64,000 bases of DNA, from the NCBI RefSeq assembly GCF_002994745.2, contig NC_037094.1, forward strand, positions 65,688,989-65,752,988, given 5' to 3'. The notes under the pieces were generated by a model, which did not search any database, was not told the DNA's origin, and worked only from the letters and a program-made list of their open reading frames with translations. Below are positions 12,040-21,380 of the stretch, piece after piece; position 1 is the stretch's first letter; each line of letters begins with the position of its first letter. Origin of the DNA: Rosa chinensis (Eukaryota; Streptophyta; Magnoliopsida; Rosales; Rosaceae). The position numbers and the translations under genes are program-made.

Positions 12040-12662
12040 AGATTCAAATTAGCAAATGTCCATCAGGTGCAGAAAAAGCCTTTGTATCATCTACTATCAA
12101 TGATCCCAAAAACACGCAAACACAAAAAATCCAAATACTCAAAGCACTCAATGATCCCAAAAAGCATGCAAACACAGAAACCCAAATACTCAAAGAAAAA
12201 AAAAATTGGGAGAATTGCGACTCTGAAACTGAAAGCCGAGAAACCCAATTCATGACACCACAGAAACCATCTCCAAACTCGAGAAAAAAGAAGAAAAAAA
12301 GAATAAGGATACAACAATAGATAACTCACCTTAAAAGAATTTCTGATAACCCGCTTTGGGGTCGGGTCTCCCTTGGTGAAGTACGACTGAGCAACAATCT
12401 CACTAATCACATACACCTAAGCTTCTGACAAACCCAATTTCACAACAGTAAACTCCTGCATCACCGAAACCTCAAATCAGTCATATGCAAGCAACAAATA
12501 AACCGTAAATCGAAGGAAAACAAACACGATCAGGACATGCAGAACCTATTCTCTTCAACTCTCTCCCTCTCTCTCACTCTATCAACAACAGAAACATAGA
12601 ACTCAGCCAAGAACGAAGAGAGAGAAAAAGGATTGCTTCCATCAGCTCAGCACGTTTTATAG
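12040..12662 (-). pseudogene. Exon-like minus-strand unit of unknown identity
   Basis: On the minus strand there is a TATAAAA (about 12,656-12,662), a CT-rich leader, a plausible intron acceptor (GTGATGCAG) at about 12,459, and then an exon-like frame. That frame includes VISEIVAQSYFTKGDPTPKR and closes at a good donor (AAG/GTGAGT) near 12,331. An in-frame TAG lies about 12 codons into the exon. Downstream, at 12,099-12,198, two imperfect 50-bp tandem units occur. Part of the exon resembles 7,729-7,806. It could be a gene fragment carried by a transposon. I do not recognise the product. Confidence 0.35.
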
Positions 12663-12806
12663 CTAGGTCAAACAGCAAAGCGTAATTAAGCCAACATTCG
12701 AAGGGCAAAACCATCATTTCATAATGTCAGCTCGGCTGGAGCCGACACTGTTCATAAGCCGATGAACAGTGCCTTGAGAAATAGTATATAGTAAATATGT
12801 ACAATT

Positions 12807-12872
12807 GAAAATTATTATTTTTATAAGTCAAACTGATACCCCCTATCTTTTACAAACCATCCCGCTTTCCAC
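12807..12872. repeat. Left arm of a hairpin element split by element B
   Basis: The reverse complement of this segment resembles 20,460-20,525. The shared core is a GGTGGTTTGTAAAA-type tract followed by a GGTA-CA-TTT tract and TTTTTATAA. The two arms lie just outside the two ends of the Copia element, so that element appears to have inserted into a pre-existing foldback-like repeat. Confidence 0.5.
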
Positions 12873-12873
12873 G

Positions 12874-12896
12874 CCCCCCCCCCCCCCCCCCCCCCC
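12874..12896. repeat. Poly-C run of 23
   Basis: Twenty-three consecutive C on the plus strand, followed by seven A. Homopolymer C tracts of this length are rare in plant DNA and are hard to sequence, so the exact length is uncertain. Confidence 0.85.
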
Positions 12897-12904
12897 AAAA
12901 AAAT

Positions 12905-13132
12905 ATATTTAGGAAATCGATATTTGGGAAAATATTTACTGTGCTTTCATTGTTAATAGGGGACTCTTTATATAGTTGATTACAAACACATAATGTACAT
13001 GAAAACATAATCATACAATGAATAGATATCTACGAAGATATCTTTGAGATTATATCTAATATTAACCCTATTACAACTTGCAAAAATAACTTAGAGTTTG
13101 GGCCAGACACATATTTTGGATTTACTTGAACA
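12905..13132 (-). repeat. 3' LTR of element B
   Basis: Matches the 5' LTR at 20,179-20,413 over nearly its whole length, with scattered differences. It starts TGTTCAAG (minus strand, at 13,132) immediately after the polypurine tract. The far end, near 12,905, lacks the canonical CA. Confidence 0.85.
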
Positions 13133-13142
13133 CTCCCCTTTG
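13133..13142 (-). other. Polypurine tract of element B
   Basis: Minus strand reads AAAGGGGAG directly before the TGTTCAAG start of the 3' LTR. This is the expected primer for plus-strand DNA synthesis in an LTR retrotransposon. Confidence 0.8.
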
Positions 13143-13488
13143 TATCGCCCAAACGTGGTGCTCCTCTCATTGCCTAGTCAAAAACCTTGCTGAGTAACAA
13201 AAATATTGTGGGACAAAAATAACCTCGGTCGAAGGAGAAAAAGAGTACAATACACCCTTCACGTTTCGAGACTAAACATGTAGACATCTCCCCCTGATGT
13301 CTGCGTCTCCCCCTGATGATTACGATCATGGGAGTTCGGATAACTTCCGTAAGCCAGTGCTTGCAACATGTTTCTCGAATGTGGATTTAGGTAGTGACTT
13401 AGTAAACAAGTCTGCCACATTATCCTCAGATCAAACTTGGTTCACTCTGATCTTCATGAGCTTATGTTGTTGGTGATTGTAGAAGAAC

Positions 13489-13995
13489 TTGGGGCGATAT
13501 ATGCTTGATGTTGTCACTTTTGATGTAGCCTTGCTTAATTTGTTCAATGCAAGCAACATTATCCTCATAAATGATGGTAGGCTCATCTGTGGTAGACTTC
13601 AAACCACAATTGCTTCGAACATGCGTAATTATGGATCTAAGCCATATACATTCAAGAACCGTTGCGTGAAGAATAATAATCTCTGCATGATTCGAAGAGG
13701 TAGCAACAAGGGTGTGCTTTGTAGACCTCTAAGATATCGCGGTCTTACAAATGATGAACACATAAATAATTTGGGAATGACCTTTTTGTGGGTCAGAGAG
13801 GCACCCAGCATCAGCAAAACCTTCCAAAACACTTATGTCATTTTGGGATGGGGAGAGGGAATGCAGACCACTGTTGGTGGCTTTCTTGACATTTGATGGG
13901 TCCGAATCCATCGTCTCTCTGTAGGGATAGAACAAGCCCATATCAGTTGTACCATTTAGGTATCGAAAGATATCTTTAACACCAGTCAATGACAT
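13489..13995 (-). pseudogene. Copia RNase H region (element B)
   Basis: Minus-strand frames carry GVKDIFRYLNGTTDMGLFYP, then GFADAGCLSDPQKGHSQ and VFIICKTAIS. These correspond to the end of the reverse transcriptase and the start of the RNase H domain of Copia polyproteins. The frame changes several times before the polypurine tract. Confidence 0.8.
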
Positions 13996-15240
13996 CGTGT
14001 TGGCGCAGAGCTATGTCTAGCTAACAAGTTCACGGCAAATGAGATGTCCGGTTTTGTGCATTGAGTTAAGTATAATAATGCACCTATTTCACTTAAGTAG
14101 GGCACTTTTGTCTCTAGCACATCTTCGTAGTCATCTTTTGGAAGGAATGGATCCTTCTTTGGATCAAGACTGCAGACGACCATTGGGGTGCTTGAAGGCT
14201 TAACTTTGTCAGTATTGAAATGCATAAGCATCTTTTAGGTATAAGCTTATTAATGAATCACAATACCATCTTTACAGTGCTCAAGTTCCAAACTGAGGAA
14301 AAACTGTGTTCTCCCAAGGTCTTTCATCTCAAACTCGGATGTCAAGTGTTCAACGGTTTTCTTAACTCTTTAAGGGTGCCAATTATGTTCATGTCATCAA
14401 CATAAACTACTATTATAGCAAATCCGAAACTTGTTCTCTTTATGAAAACACATGGGCATAGTTCATTGTTAACATATCCCTTCCTAAAATTGTAGTCACA
14501 TAGATGGTACATCCGTCCGAATTGCTTCAATCCATATAGTGAGCTTTTCAACCTTATTGCAAACGTGCTATGTGATTTAGAGCCACTTGACTTGGGTAAC
14601 TGAAGTCCATTCGGGACCTTCAAGTATATCTTTGTATCTAGATCCCCATATAGATACGCAGTAATCATATCCATGAGCTGCGTGTTCAGTTAACTGACAA
14701 GGCAGCGGAACGTAATGACATCCATTATGGGAGAATAGGTCTCCTCGTAGTTGATTTCAGGGCATTTGAGAAGCTTTTCCCCACAAGGCCAGCTTTGTAC
14801 CTTACAATCTCATTTCTCTCATTACGTTTTCTAACTAATACTCATTTGTGACCAACCGATTTGGTGTTGGGCGGTATTGGCACAACTGGCCTAAATACCT
14901 TTCTTTTTGCTAGAGAATCAAGTTCTGCTTGGATCGCTTATTTCCTTTTTGGCCAATCAGCACTACATTGGCATTCATCAATGGAGAGCGGTTCGATACA
15001 GGGATCGAGATGAGACATAATGGGGACAGACCACGACAATTCCTGTCGTTCCTGTTGAACATGTGTGTTCTTATCTCCCCTAACGACGGGAAGACTATCT
15101 TATCAAAGTGACAATCCGCAAATCTAGCGGTAAAGAGATCGTCTGTCAAGGGTTCCAGGTAGTGGACGATAGTTGGAGCCTCATATCCAACATATATGCT
15201 CATTCGTCTCTGTGGACCCATCTTAGTATGCTATGGCGGC
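13996..15240 (-). pseudogene. Copia reverse transcriptase region (element B)
   Basis: From upstream to downstream on the minus strand the frames read GPQRRMSIYVGYEAPTIVHY (link from integrase), then MDMITAYLYGDLDTKIYLKV, RLKSSLYGLKQFGRMY, the active-site motif VVYVDDM near 14,410, and SEIGALLYLTQCTKPDISFA. These are RVT_2 landmarks of Copia reverse transcriptase. The pieces lie in different frames with stops between them, so the enzyme is dead. Confidence 0.85.
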
Positions 15241-15850
15241 ATAATAGGCACATAAATGGCACACCCAAATATGCGTAAGTTCCAGATATCAGGGTCGTAC
15301 CCAGTCACTAGCTGTAATGCAAAATAAGGTTAGGTGGCAGTGGGTCGTAGATGAATTAGTGTGGCTGCATGTAGTATTGCATATCCCCAAGCGGAAACAG
15401 GGAGATTGGTGCACATAACCAATGTCTGAGCTATCATTCGTAAGCGCTTAATGGTGGCTTCCGCGAGACCATTTTAGGTATAAACATGAGGAACTTGATG
15501 CTCTACATCAATCGGCAGTGACATGTAATAGTCATCGAACGTTTTCAATGTAAACTCTCCAGCATTATCAAGTCGAATTGACTTAATTGGGTGGTCCGGT
15601 TAGTGAGCCTGTAAACGGATAATCTAGGCTAAGAGTTTATCATATGCAGCATTTCGAGTGGACAATAGCGCGACATGTGACCACTGTGTCGACGCATCAA
15701 CCAACACTATAAAGTATTTAAAAGGTTCGCAAGGTGGTTGAATCAGTCCACAAATATCCCCTTGGATTCTCTGTAAGAACAGAATGAGTATTTTTGGATC
15801 TTTTGCATAGGACGGTCTCGGTCCTAATTTTCCTAAGGAACGGGCTTTGC
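15241..15850 (-). pseudogene. Copia integrase region (element B)
   Basis: A minus-strand frame includes QGDICGLIQPPCEPFKYFIV, then LVDASTQWSHVALLSTRNAA. This is the start of the integrase catalytic core, with the first catalytic Asp in GDI and the second in LVDAS. Further core fragments, such as DNAGEFT-type sequence at about 15,560, follow in other frames. The upstream frame reaching 16,118 is a poorly conserved linker. Confidence 0.8.
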
Positions 15851-16118
15851 AAAATGAGCGAGGGGCCCTAAAAGCAACCAATGAGGATTTTGGTTGGGGA
15901 TGAGTGTCTGAAGCATTATTCGAAGCAAAATTGGTGATTACATCACTCATCATGGCGTCATGGCCATGGGAAGTGGCATCCATGGTGTCATGGCCATAAG
16001 GATTGACATCCACGGGGTCATGGAAATGGGTGACACCTTCAATGGCATTGGGAGGGGGGATAGAGACTGCCCTAGGCAGGCGGTGTACTGCGGTGGCCAC
16101 ACATAGTCCTGGAATCAA

Positions 16119-16670
16119 TATTTGATTCTTGCTTCTTTTAGCTCAAAAGAATGGATGTCCGTGTGAAGTCTTTAGCATACGGATTATCATGTCACGACCA
16201 GGATGTCCTAGTCAGTCTTGCCAAAGCTAATATGTGTCAGAATCCAAGAGATCTTTTATTATCACATTATTGGATTCAATAGGTTGAATTGTAGTGACAT
16301 AAAGTCCACTAGATCGACACATATGCTTCTCTAAGATGTGCTTCCATCCGCAATCATTAGAGGTAATGCAATGGAACTCTTTTCTGTTCTCAGTATACAT
16401 TTCCGCATGGAATCCGTCGACTATAATATCTTTAAAGCTCAATATGGTGCGATTTGTCTTAGGAGCGTAGAGAGCTTCTGTAACATTAATCAAGGTCCCA
16501 TTTGGCAAGAGGAATTGGGTCATTCCATGTCCTTGAACTAATCTTGATGATCCAGCCATCGTAGTCACAGAGGAATATGTAGGCAACATCTCAAAGAATA
16601 ATTACTTATGGCGGAGAATGATATGCGTAGCCGCACTATCCGCAAGACATTGCAATTCTCCAGAGCCCAT
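16119..16670 (-). pseudogene. Copia protease and GAG-pre-integrase region (element B)
   Basis: The frame starts with ATG at 16,668-16,670 (MGSGELQCLADSAATHIIL). LADSA sits where the aspartic-protease D-S/T-G motif is expected, with Gly changed to Ala. After a stop it continues as MLPTYSSVTTMAGSSRLVQG and HGMTQFLLPNGTLINVTEAL to the SNDCGWKHILEKHMC and SSGLYVTTIQ region. The ATG follows a strong splice-acceptor-like tract (TTTTCTTTCAG/GAATG). Confidence 0.75.
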
Positions 16671-17031
16671 TCCTGAAAGAAAAGGCTCATAATTAAAAAG
16701 GAGTCGTAATGAAAAGAACTCAAACTTTTATTAATAAGCCAACGGAATTACATCATTGTCTCTTTAGCCAAAAAAAATCTAATCCAATGAAATAGCTAAT
16801 GCAAAACAATGGTAGTCGTCTAATTTCTTTTGGTAACTCCAAAGCAAATGTGACCAGGTGAGTAGAGAGATGTCGATGGAGCAAGGCTCGTTTAAGTACC
16901 ACTAATCTCAAAACCTTCCTACACATCACACTTACTTTGGATGACCCTAGTTTGAAGAAAGACCAAATCATTGGCATTTACTACAAAAACAATATGGCAA
17001 TTGCCTACATCTCTTGAAAAATATAAAAGAC
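16671..17031 (-). other. Non-coding gag-pol spacer of element B
   Basis: Separates the gag stop (17,032-17,034) from the pol ATG. It is conserved at nucleotide level with element A (11,252-11,600) but not as protein, since indels shift frames between copies. It ends in a pyrimidine-rich tract plus CAG. The donor-like GTAAGT of element A is GTTTAAGT here. Confidence 0.6.
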
Positions 17032-18120
17032 TTAAACAAAATCGCCAGTCTCTTGATCTTGGCCTCTGAAGTCTTCCACCCTCAGAGCGAGATTGTCATC
17101 TTGATCTTCTTACTGCATGTAATTTGCATCTCTTGCTTCACGATACATCTTGTAAGCTTTTGTAATATTCTAGGATGCTTTGCAAGCTTTAACCCAATGT
17201 CCAAACAATCCATGTCTGAGACAAACATCTTTATGTTCGGGCTCCCTTGATAGAGGCGCTCTAGGGGCGCGTTGGGGACATCTATTTTCCTTGGTGGTGC
17301 CACCACCATAGCCAGAGGCTCTGCCTCCCTCTATCCTCATACATTGACCTCCACAGTTCCATGCACGCCTATCTTGGTAGTTACCTTCCTCTTTGGGGCG
17401 AGAATATAGGCTAGAACATCCTGAATCATCCCTAGTTTTAAAGTTTAGCTCCTTGCGTCCTCCCTTGGGAGCGCAACTATAGTTAGACTCCAGAACAGAC
17501 TTGGTTCTCATGGGTCTAGCGTTATAGTTCTTCACAAGGATATTGTCGTGCTTCTTAGCTACGTTCATGGCTCCAATTAGCTCATGAAACCTTGTGATAC
17601 GTCCTGAGTTGAGATTAATCTGATAGTTCTTAGCAATCATCAGTGCAGAGACAAGGAAGGTGGAGAGCGTCTTCTCGATCAATATTGTATCAGTGATGTT
17701 CTTGCCATAGAATTCCATTTGAGACTTGATAAGAAGGGTTTTCGAGTTATAATCAAGTACAGACTTAAAATCAGAGAAGCGGAGGTTGTTCCACCTCACT
17801 TCTAAGTAAGGAAGCAGGGAGTCATGAATGTTGTCAAATCGCTCTTCGACTTCTACCCATAGCTTTCTAGGGTCCTCTTCATTAAAGTACTCATTTTGGA
17901 GTAAGTCATTCATGTGCCTTGTCATGAGAATTATGGCTTTAGCTTGATTCGCTTCAAAAGCGGCAGCTTGTTCAATAGTGAGCACGTTCTGACTTGGCTC
18001 GAGCATCGTATTCAGAATTCCTTCAACCTTAAGATGTTGGCGCACATCACTGACCCTTTTGTAGTATCCAGCGCCTGTTGTTTCTAATGGAGCAAAGTCT
18101 AACTTATTCAGGTTACTCAT
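17032..18120 (-). pseudogene. Copia gag (element B), mostly open
   Basis: The start is MSNLNKLDFAPLETTGAGYY at 18,120. The frame is open for about 316 codons to 17,170 and then has one stop within the tail before the conserved gag stop at 17,032-17,034. It contains the UBN2-type Gag core (AIILMTRHMNDLLQ, KLWVEVEERFDNIH), an Arg/Gly-rich segment and a zinc knuckle (VCLRHGLFGHWVKAC). In the knuckle the second Cys is replaced by His, so zinc binding may be impaired. It is better preserved than the gag of element A. Gag would assemble the virus-like particle in the cytoplasm. Confidence 0.85.
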
Positions 18121-18336
18121 CTTGAAAAACACAACAAGAAAAGAGGATTAGTTTTGAAGAGGAAAAGGCTACCATGAAAACAAACAAAATTCCTAAGCAA
18201 AGTCGCTTCCAAGAAATTAGGAATTTCTGAGAGTAGTCGCTCCCAAGAAATTCAATTCCAAGAGGGAATGGATTAGATCGAAACAATGATGTGTTTGTGG
18301 TCGATCGTAACTTCTCAACAGACTCTAAGTTTGGAG

Positions 18337-19470
18337 TAGAGCTGGGCACGGGCCAGGTCCGACTAAAATTTCACTGGGCCCGGGCCGGCCCGTTTCTTAC
18401 TGTTCAGACCCACGTGCCCAAAGCCCATTTTGGCACCAACAGGGACCGGCCCGTTCCATTTCAGGTCGGGCTTTCGGGCCCAAATACATGTAATTTACAT
18501 TTGCTGTCGACGATGAAACAACAACCTTCCCATCAGCCTCTCCATAACTCACAAGCATATTTGCAGTCACTAATCGGCCTCATTTTCTCAGCAGACAGTC
18601 AAAATACAAAAACCAGTGAAATACAATTGCTCATTGCTCTCAAATTGCTAAGAACTGAACAAAAACCCAAATCCCAGTTTTGCTACAAACCAAATAAGCA
18701 CAAAATAGAAATCAAATTTATTAATAAACTGAGGAACCCATGAAGCTAAAATGAGGAACCTATCAATAAACTAAGGAACCTGAGAGTGGTAGACCTGAAG
18801 AACTATGGGCTTCTCTTCTCTGACTTCGAATTGACTTATGATATGGCAGAAAAATCTGTGAGGGAGAAAGAAAGAGGCAGCCTCTCGCAGTCCTGGGCGG
18901 CTGAGCCTCTCGGCTTCTCAGCGTCACGACATCTTGAATCAAAGCCACCAGTTACAAATCTCAAATCTTGAATCAAAGCCATCAGAGGTCAGTGGTGGAG
19001 ATGGAGAGTGACGGCGCAGTGCAGACGAGGTCAATGGTGGAGGAAGGATATGGCGGAGGCGGAGGCATTTGGTTCAGATTGGGTTTGGGAAGAAGGACTG
19101 AAGGAGACCTCTCTACTCTCTAGGTTCAGATCGGGTTTGGGATGAAATGGCTGAGATTGTTTAGGTTTAGTCGTTTAGGACTTTTGGTATTTGAGTGAGG
19201 AGTATAATTCAATGTATCTGATTGTATGGTAGAGATTTTGAGCCTTATATTAGGACCAATAATACATAGACCTCTGTCTATTTTAACTAAGACGGGCCCA
19301 AACAGGCTTTTCTAACTTTGAAAGTCAAGGCCCGGCCCGAACAATAACTTTGAAAATGAAGGCCCGACCCGAACCGTTTTGGTGACGAAAAAATAGGGCC
19401 CGGCTCGAACGGGTCAACTTTGACAGGTAGGTCCGGGTTTGCGGTTTTCGGGCTTAAACGCCCAGCCCTA
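18337..19470. mobile_element. hAT-type element nested in the leader of element B
   Basis: Starts TAGAGCTGGGC and ends GCCCAGCCCTA, short inverted ends with one mismatch. It is flanked by GTTTGGAG (18,329-18,336) and GTTTGGAT (19,471-19,478), an 8-bp target duplication with one mismatch. Element A shows the empty site: its leader at about 9,960 continues without interruption. Ends rich in GGCCCGGCC-type sequence repeat on both sides. No transposase was recognised. It inserted after the Copia element was in place or was carried in by it. Confidence 0.85.
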
Positions 19471-20160
19471 GTTTGGATGACTCTACAAGCTCCAAGCTTA
19501 GAGTGAGCACGAACCCCCATAGTTCTGCTTATGGTCTCCCCTATGAAGAAGAAAGGAGGTGTAGAAGAAGCGTAATTGCAAGTCTCCGAGAAAAAGAAGA
19601 GAAACTTCAAAAACGAGAACTTTTAAAACATACCTTGAAAAATGACGAAAAATTGTCGGAAAAAGTCGCCGGAAAATTGTTGAAAAAAGGTTGCAGAAAC
19701 TGGTGGTGCCGGGGGTGGTGGGTCGATGTGGGGTTGGGGCTGGCAGGGGTTACTGCGTGGGGCTGTGCACGAGCTGTTGAAGGGTTGCATTGGTGCTGTC
19801 GACAGTTAGCGAGGCTAGCGTGTGTGTGGGCGAGCGGATCTGTAAAGGGACGCACGTGCGTGGTGTCGGTAGATGTCGAGCAAGCGAGGCTAATCGAGCA
19901 GGGCGGTCGAGGTGCTACGCGTAGGGGCCTTGAGGGCTGTCAAGGATTTGTCGATGCACTGTCGTCAGGGGCGTGTAAGGGCTGCTGGCTGGCGAGGTTA
20001 ACACAACCAGTCTAGTAACTTCCGATTGTCGGTTCAGGGCGAATCCGGCTGACTCTGGAGGTTTCACAGTCGGTTCTGGGCTTCTGGGATCGAGGGTTTC
20101 GATGTGAGCAGTGGTGTTTGTTAGGGTTTGAAGGCTATGAAATTAGGGTTTGAAGGTTAA

Positions 20161-20178
20161 GGCTTCGTGCTGATAACG
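20161..20178 (-). other. Primer-binding site of element B
   Basis: The minus strand reads CGTTATCAGCACGAAGCC directly inside the 5' LTR, identical to element A at 9,107-9,124. Confidence 0.7.
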
Positions 20179-20413
20179 TGTTTTCCAAAATTGATATTTG
20201 GGAGAGAATTGACTGTGTTTTCATTGATAATAAGGGCCTATTTATATAGAGGATTACAAACATAGAATCAGAGTTGTACATGGAAACATAATCGTACAAT
20301 GAATGGATATCAATGAAGATATCTCTGAGATTATCTCTAATATTAACCTTATTACAACTTGCAGAAGAAACCTAGAGTTTGAGCCAGACATATATTCTGG
20401 ATTTACTTGAACA
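20179..20413 (-). repeat. 5' LTR of element B
   Basis: On the minus strand it starts TGTTCAAGTAAATCC and ends GGAAAACA, 235 bp. It has a TATA box in CTCTATATAAATAGG and a TATTATCAATGAAAA segment as in element A. Transcription of the element would start inside this LTR and run leftward. Confidence 0.9.
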
Positions 20414-20459
20414 AAAATATATTTTTCATGAGTATTTTTCAATTCGCATGTGCATGAGA

Positions 20460-20525
20460 GGGAAGAAGGGGGGTGGTTTGTAAAAAAAATTAGGTACCAA
20501 TTTCACCATATTTTTATAATTAATA
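20460..20525. repeat. Right arm of a hairpin element split by element B
   Basis: Partner of 12,807-12,872 in inverted orientation, on the other side of the Copia insertion. Confidence 0.5.
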
Positions 20526-20812
20526 TACCACATCAAAAATCATTCGTCTCACTAGGTCAAATACTACCACATTTATAATAAAACAAGTAGTGACAAAGAT
20601 TGAGGCTTACAGACTTACGGTATACATTTTTAGGGTTTGTTCTTTAAAATTGTAAATTTGTATACATCGAATGATCAAAATAGATAATTCTTGGGTTCAT
20701 GGGTGAATACTGCTAGGCCCAAATCCCCTATAAGTTCTTAGACTAGAAAATCCCTTTTCCTCAGGCCATATCATTCAAATACGACAGCCCATTGAGAGGA
20801 TCTGGGCTGCTC

Positions 20813-20940
20813 CATCTTTTTTTTTTTTTACTTTTAAAGATGATCAAAGAGTTTTACTCCTGCCCTCATGGTGACTCGAACCCATGACTTTGTACATAGG
20901 TAGTGGGTGCTCTAACCACTGAGCTAACACCACTTCGTCA
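20813..20940 (-). mobile_element. tRNA-derived SINE, copy 1
   Basis: The minus strand has GTGTTAGCTCAGTGGTTAGA (RNA polymerase III box A type) and GGTTCGAGTC (box B) about 35 bases apart, then a short body and an A-rich tail (T-run on the plus strand at about 20,817-20,829). This is the head of a tRNA-derived SINE. It is not a functional tRNA: the cloverleaf beyond the two boxes is not kept. A second copy lies at 31,535-31,665. No target duplication was found for this one. Confidence 0.8.
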
Positions 20941-21380
20941 AAATAGGGTTTTTGTTTTTTCTGTTTTTGTTTTTGTTCTCTATTATGCCCTTTTTTTGTT
21001 CTTTCTTTCTATGAAGATTTAATTTTTCTTTATCTCTTTATTTGGACACGCTTTAATAGCTCAATTAATATGTGTGAATGGATCATATATGTGTGCATGT
21101 GTGTGTCTATCCAAAATATTCAACAGTGGCTCTTTAAATTAGAGACCATGTCTAGACGATATGCCTAAACTGTGGTTGGGAATAGGTCATAACTGACCTT
21201 CCATTTTCAGTGGAATTCAAACTCTACCCGAGTGATTCTAGGAATGTCAAATGGAAGCAAACTTTAATTCTCACCGTATTTAAAACTCATAGAACATTGC
21301 TGATTTCCCTGACATTATAACCTAAAAAACCTTTTTTATTTTTTCACTGAGTGGAAAGTATCAAGAAAATTAAAGAAAAG

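Larger units (their letters stand above)
12905..20413 (-). mobile_element. Copia retrotransposon (element B), near full length
   Basis: Read on the minus strand: 5' LTR (20,179-20,413), primer site, leader, gag, spacer, protease/pre-integrase, integrase, reverse transcriptase, RNase H, polypurine tract, 3' LTR (12,905-13,132). AAAAT flanks both outer ends (12,900-12,904 and 20,414-20,418), consistent with a 5-bp target duplication, although the site is AT-rich and the outer end of the 3' LTR has decayed. The pol frame is broken in many places, so it cannot be autonomous. A 1,134-bp hAT element is nested in its leader at 18,337-19,470. Confidence 0.9.

Noticed and set aside
16753..16977. A 74-codon minus-strand frame in the gag-pol spacer of element B
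   Set aside because: The matching sequence in element A has indels and stops that are not codon-sized, so the frame is not conserved as protein.
19473..20015. A 180-codon plus-strand open frame in the leader of element B
   Set aside because: It is antisense to the Copia leader, has no domain, and is GC-rich sequence in which few stops are expected.
20862..20935. A tRNA gene on the minus strand (also near 31,590-31,660)
   Set aside because: Only boxes A and B are kept. The acceptor stem and anticodon stem do not pair well, and an A-tail follows, so these are SINE heads.
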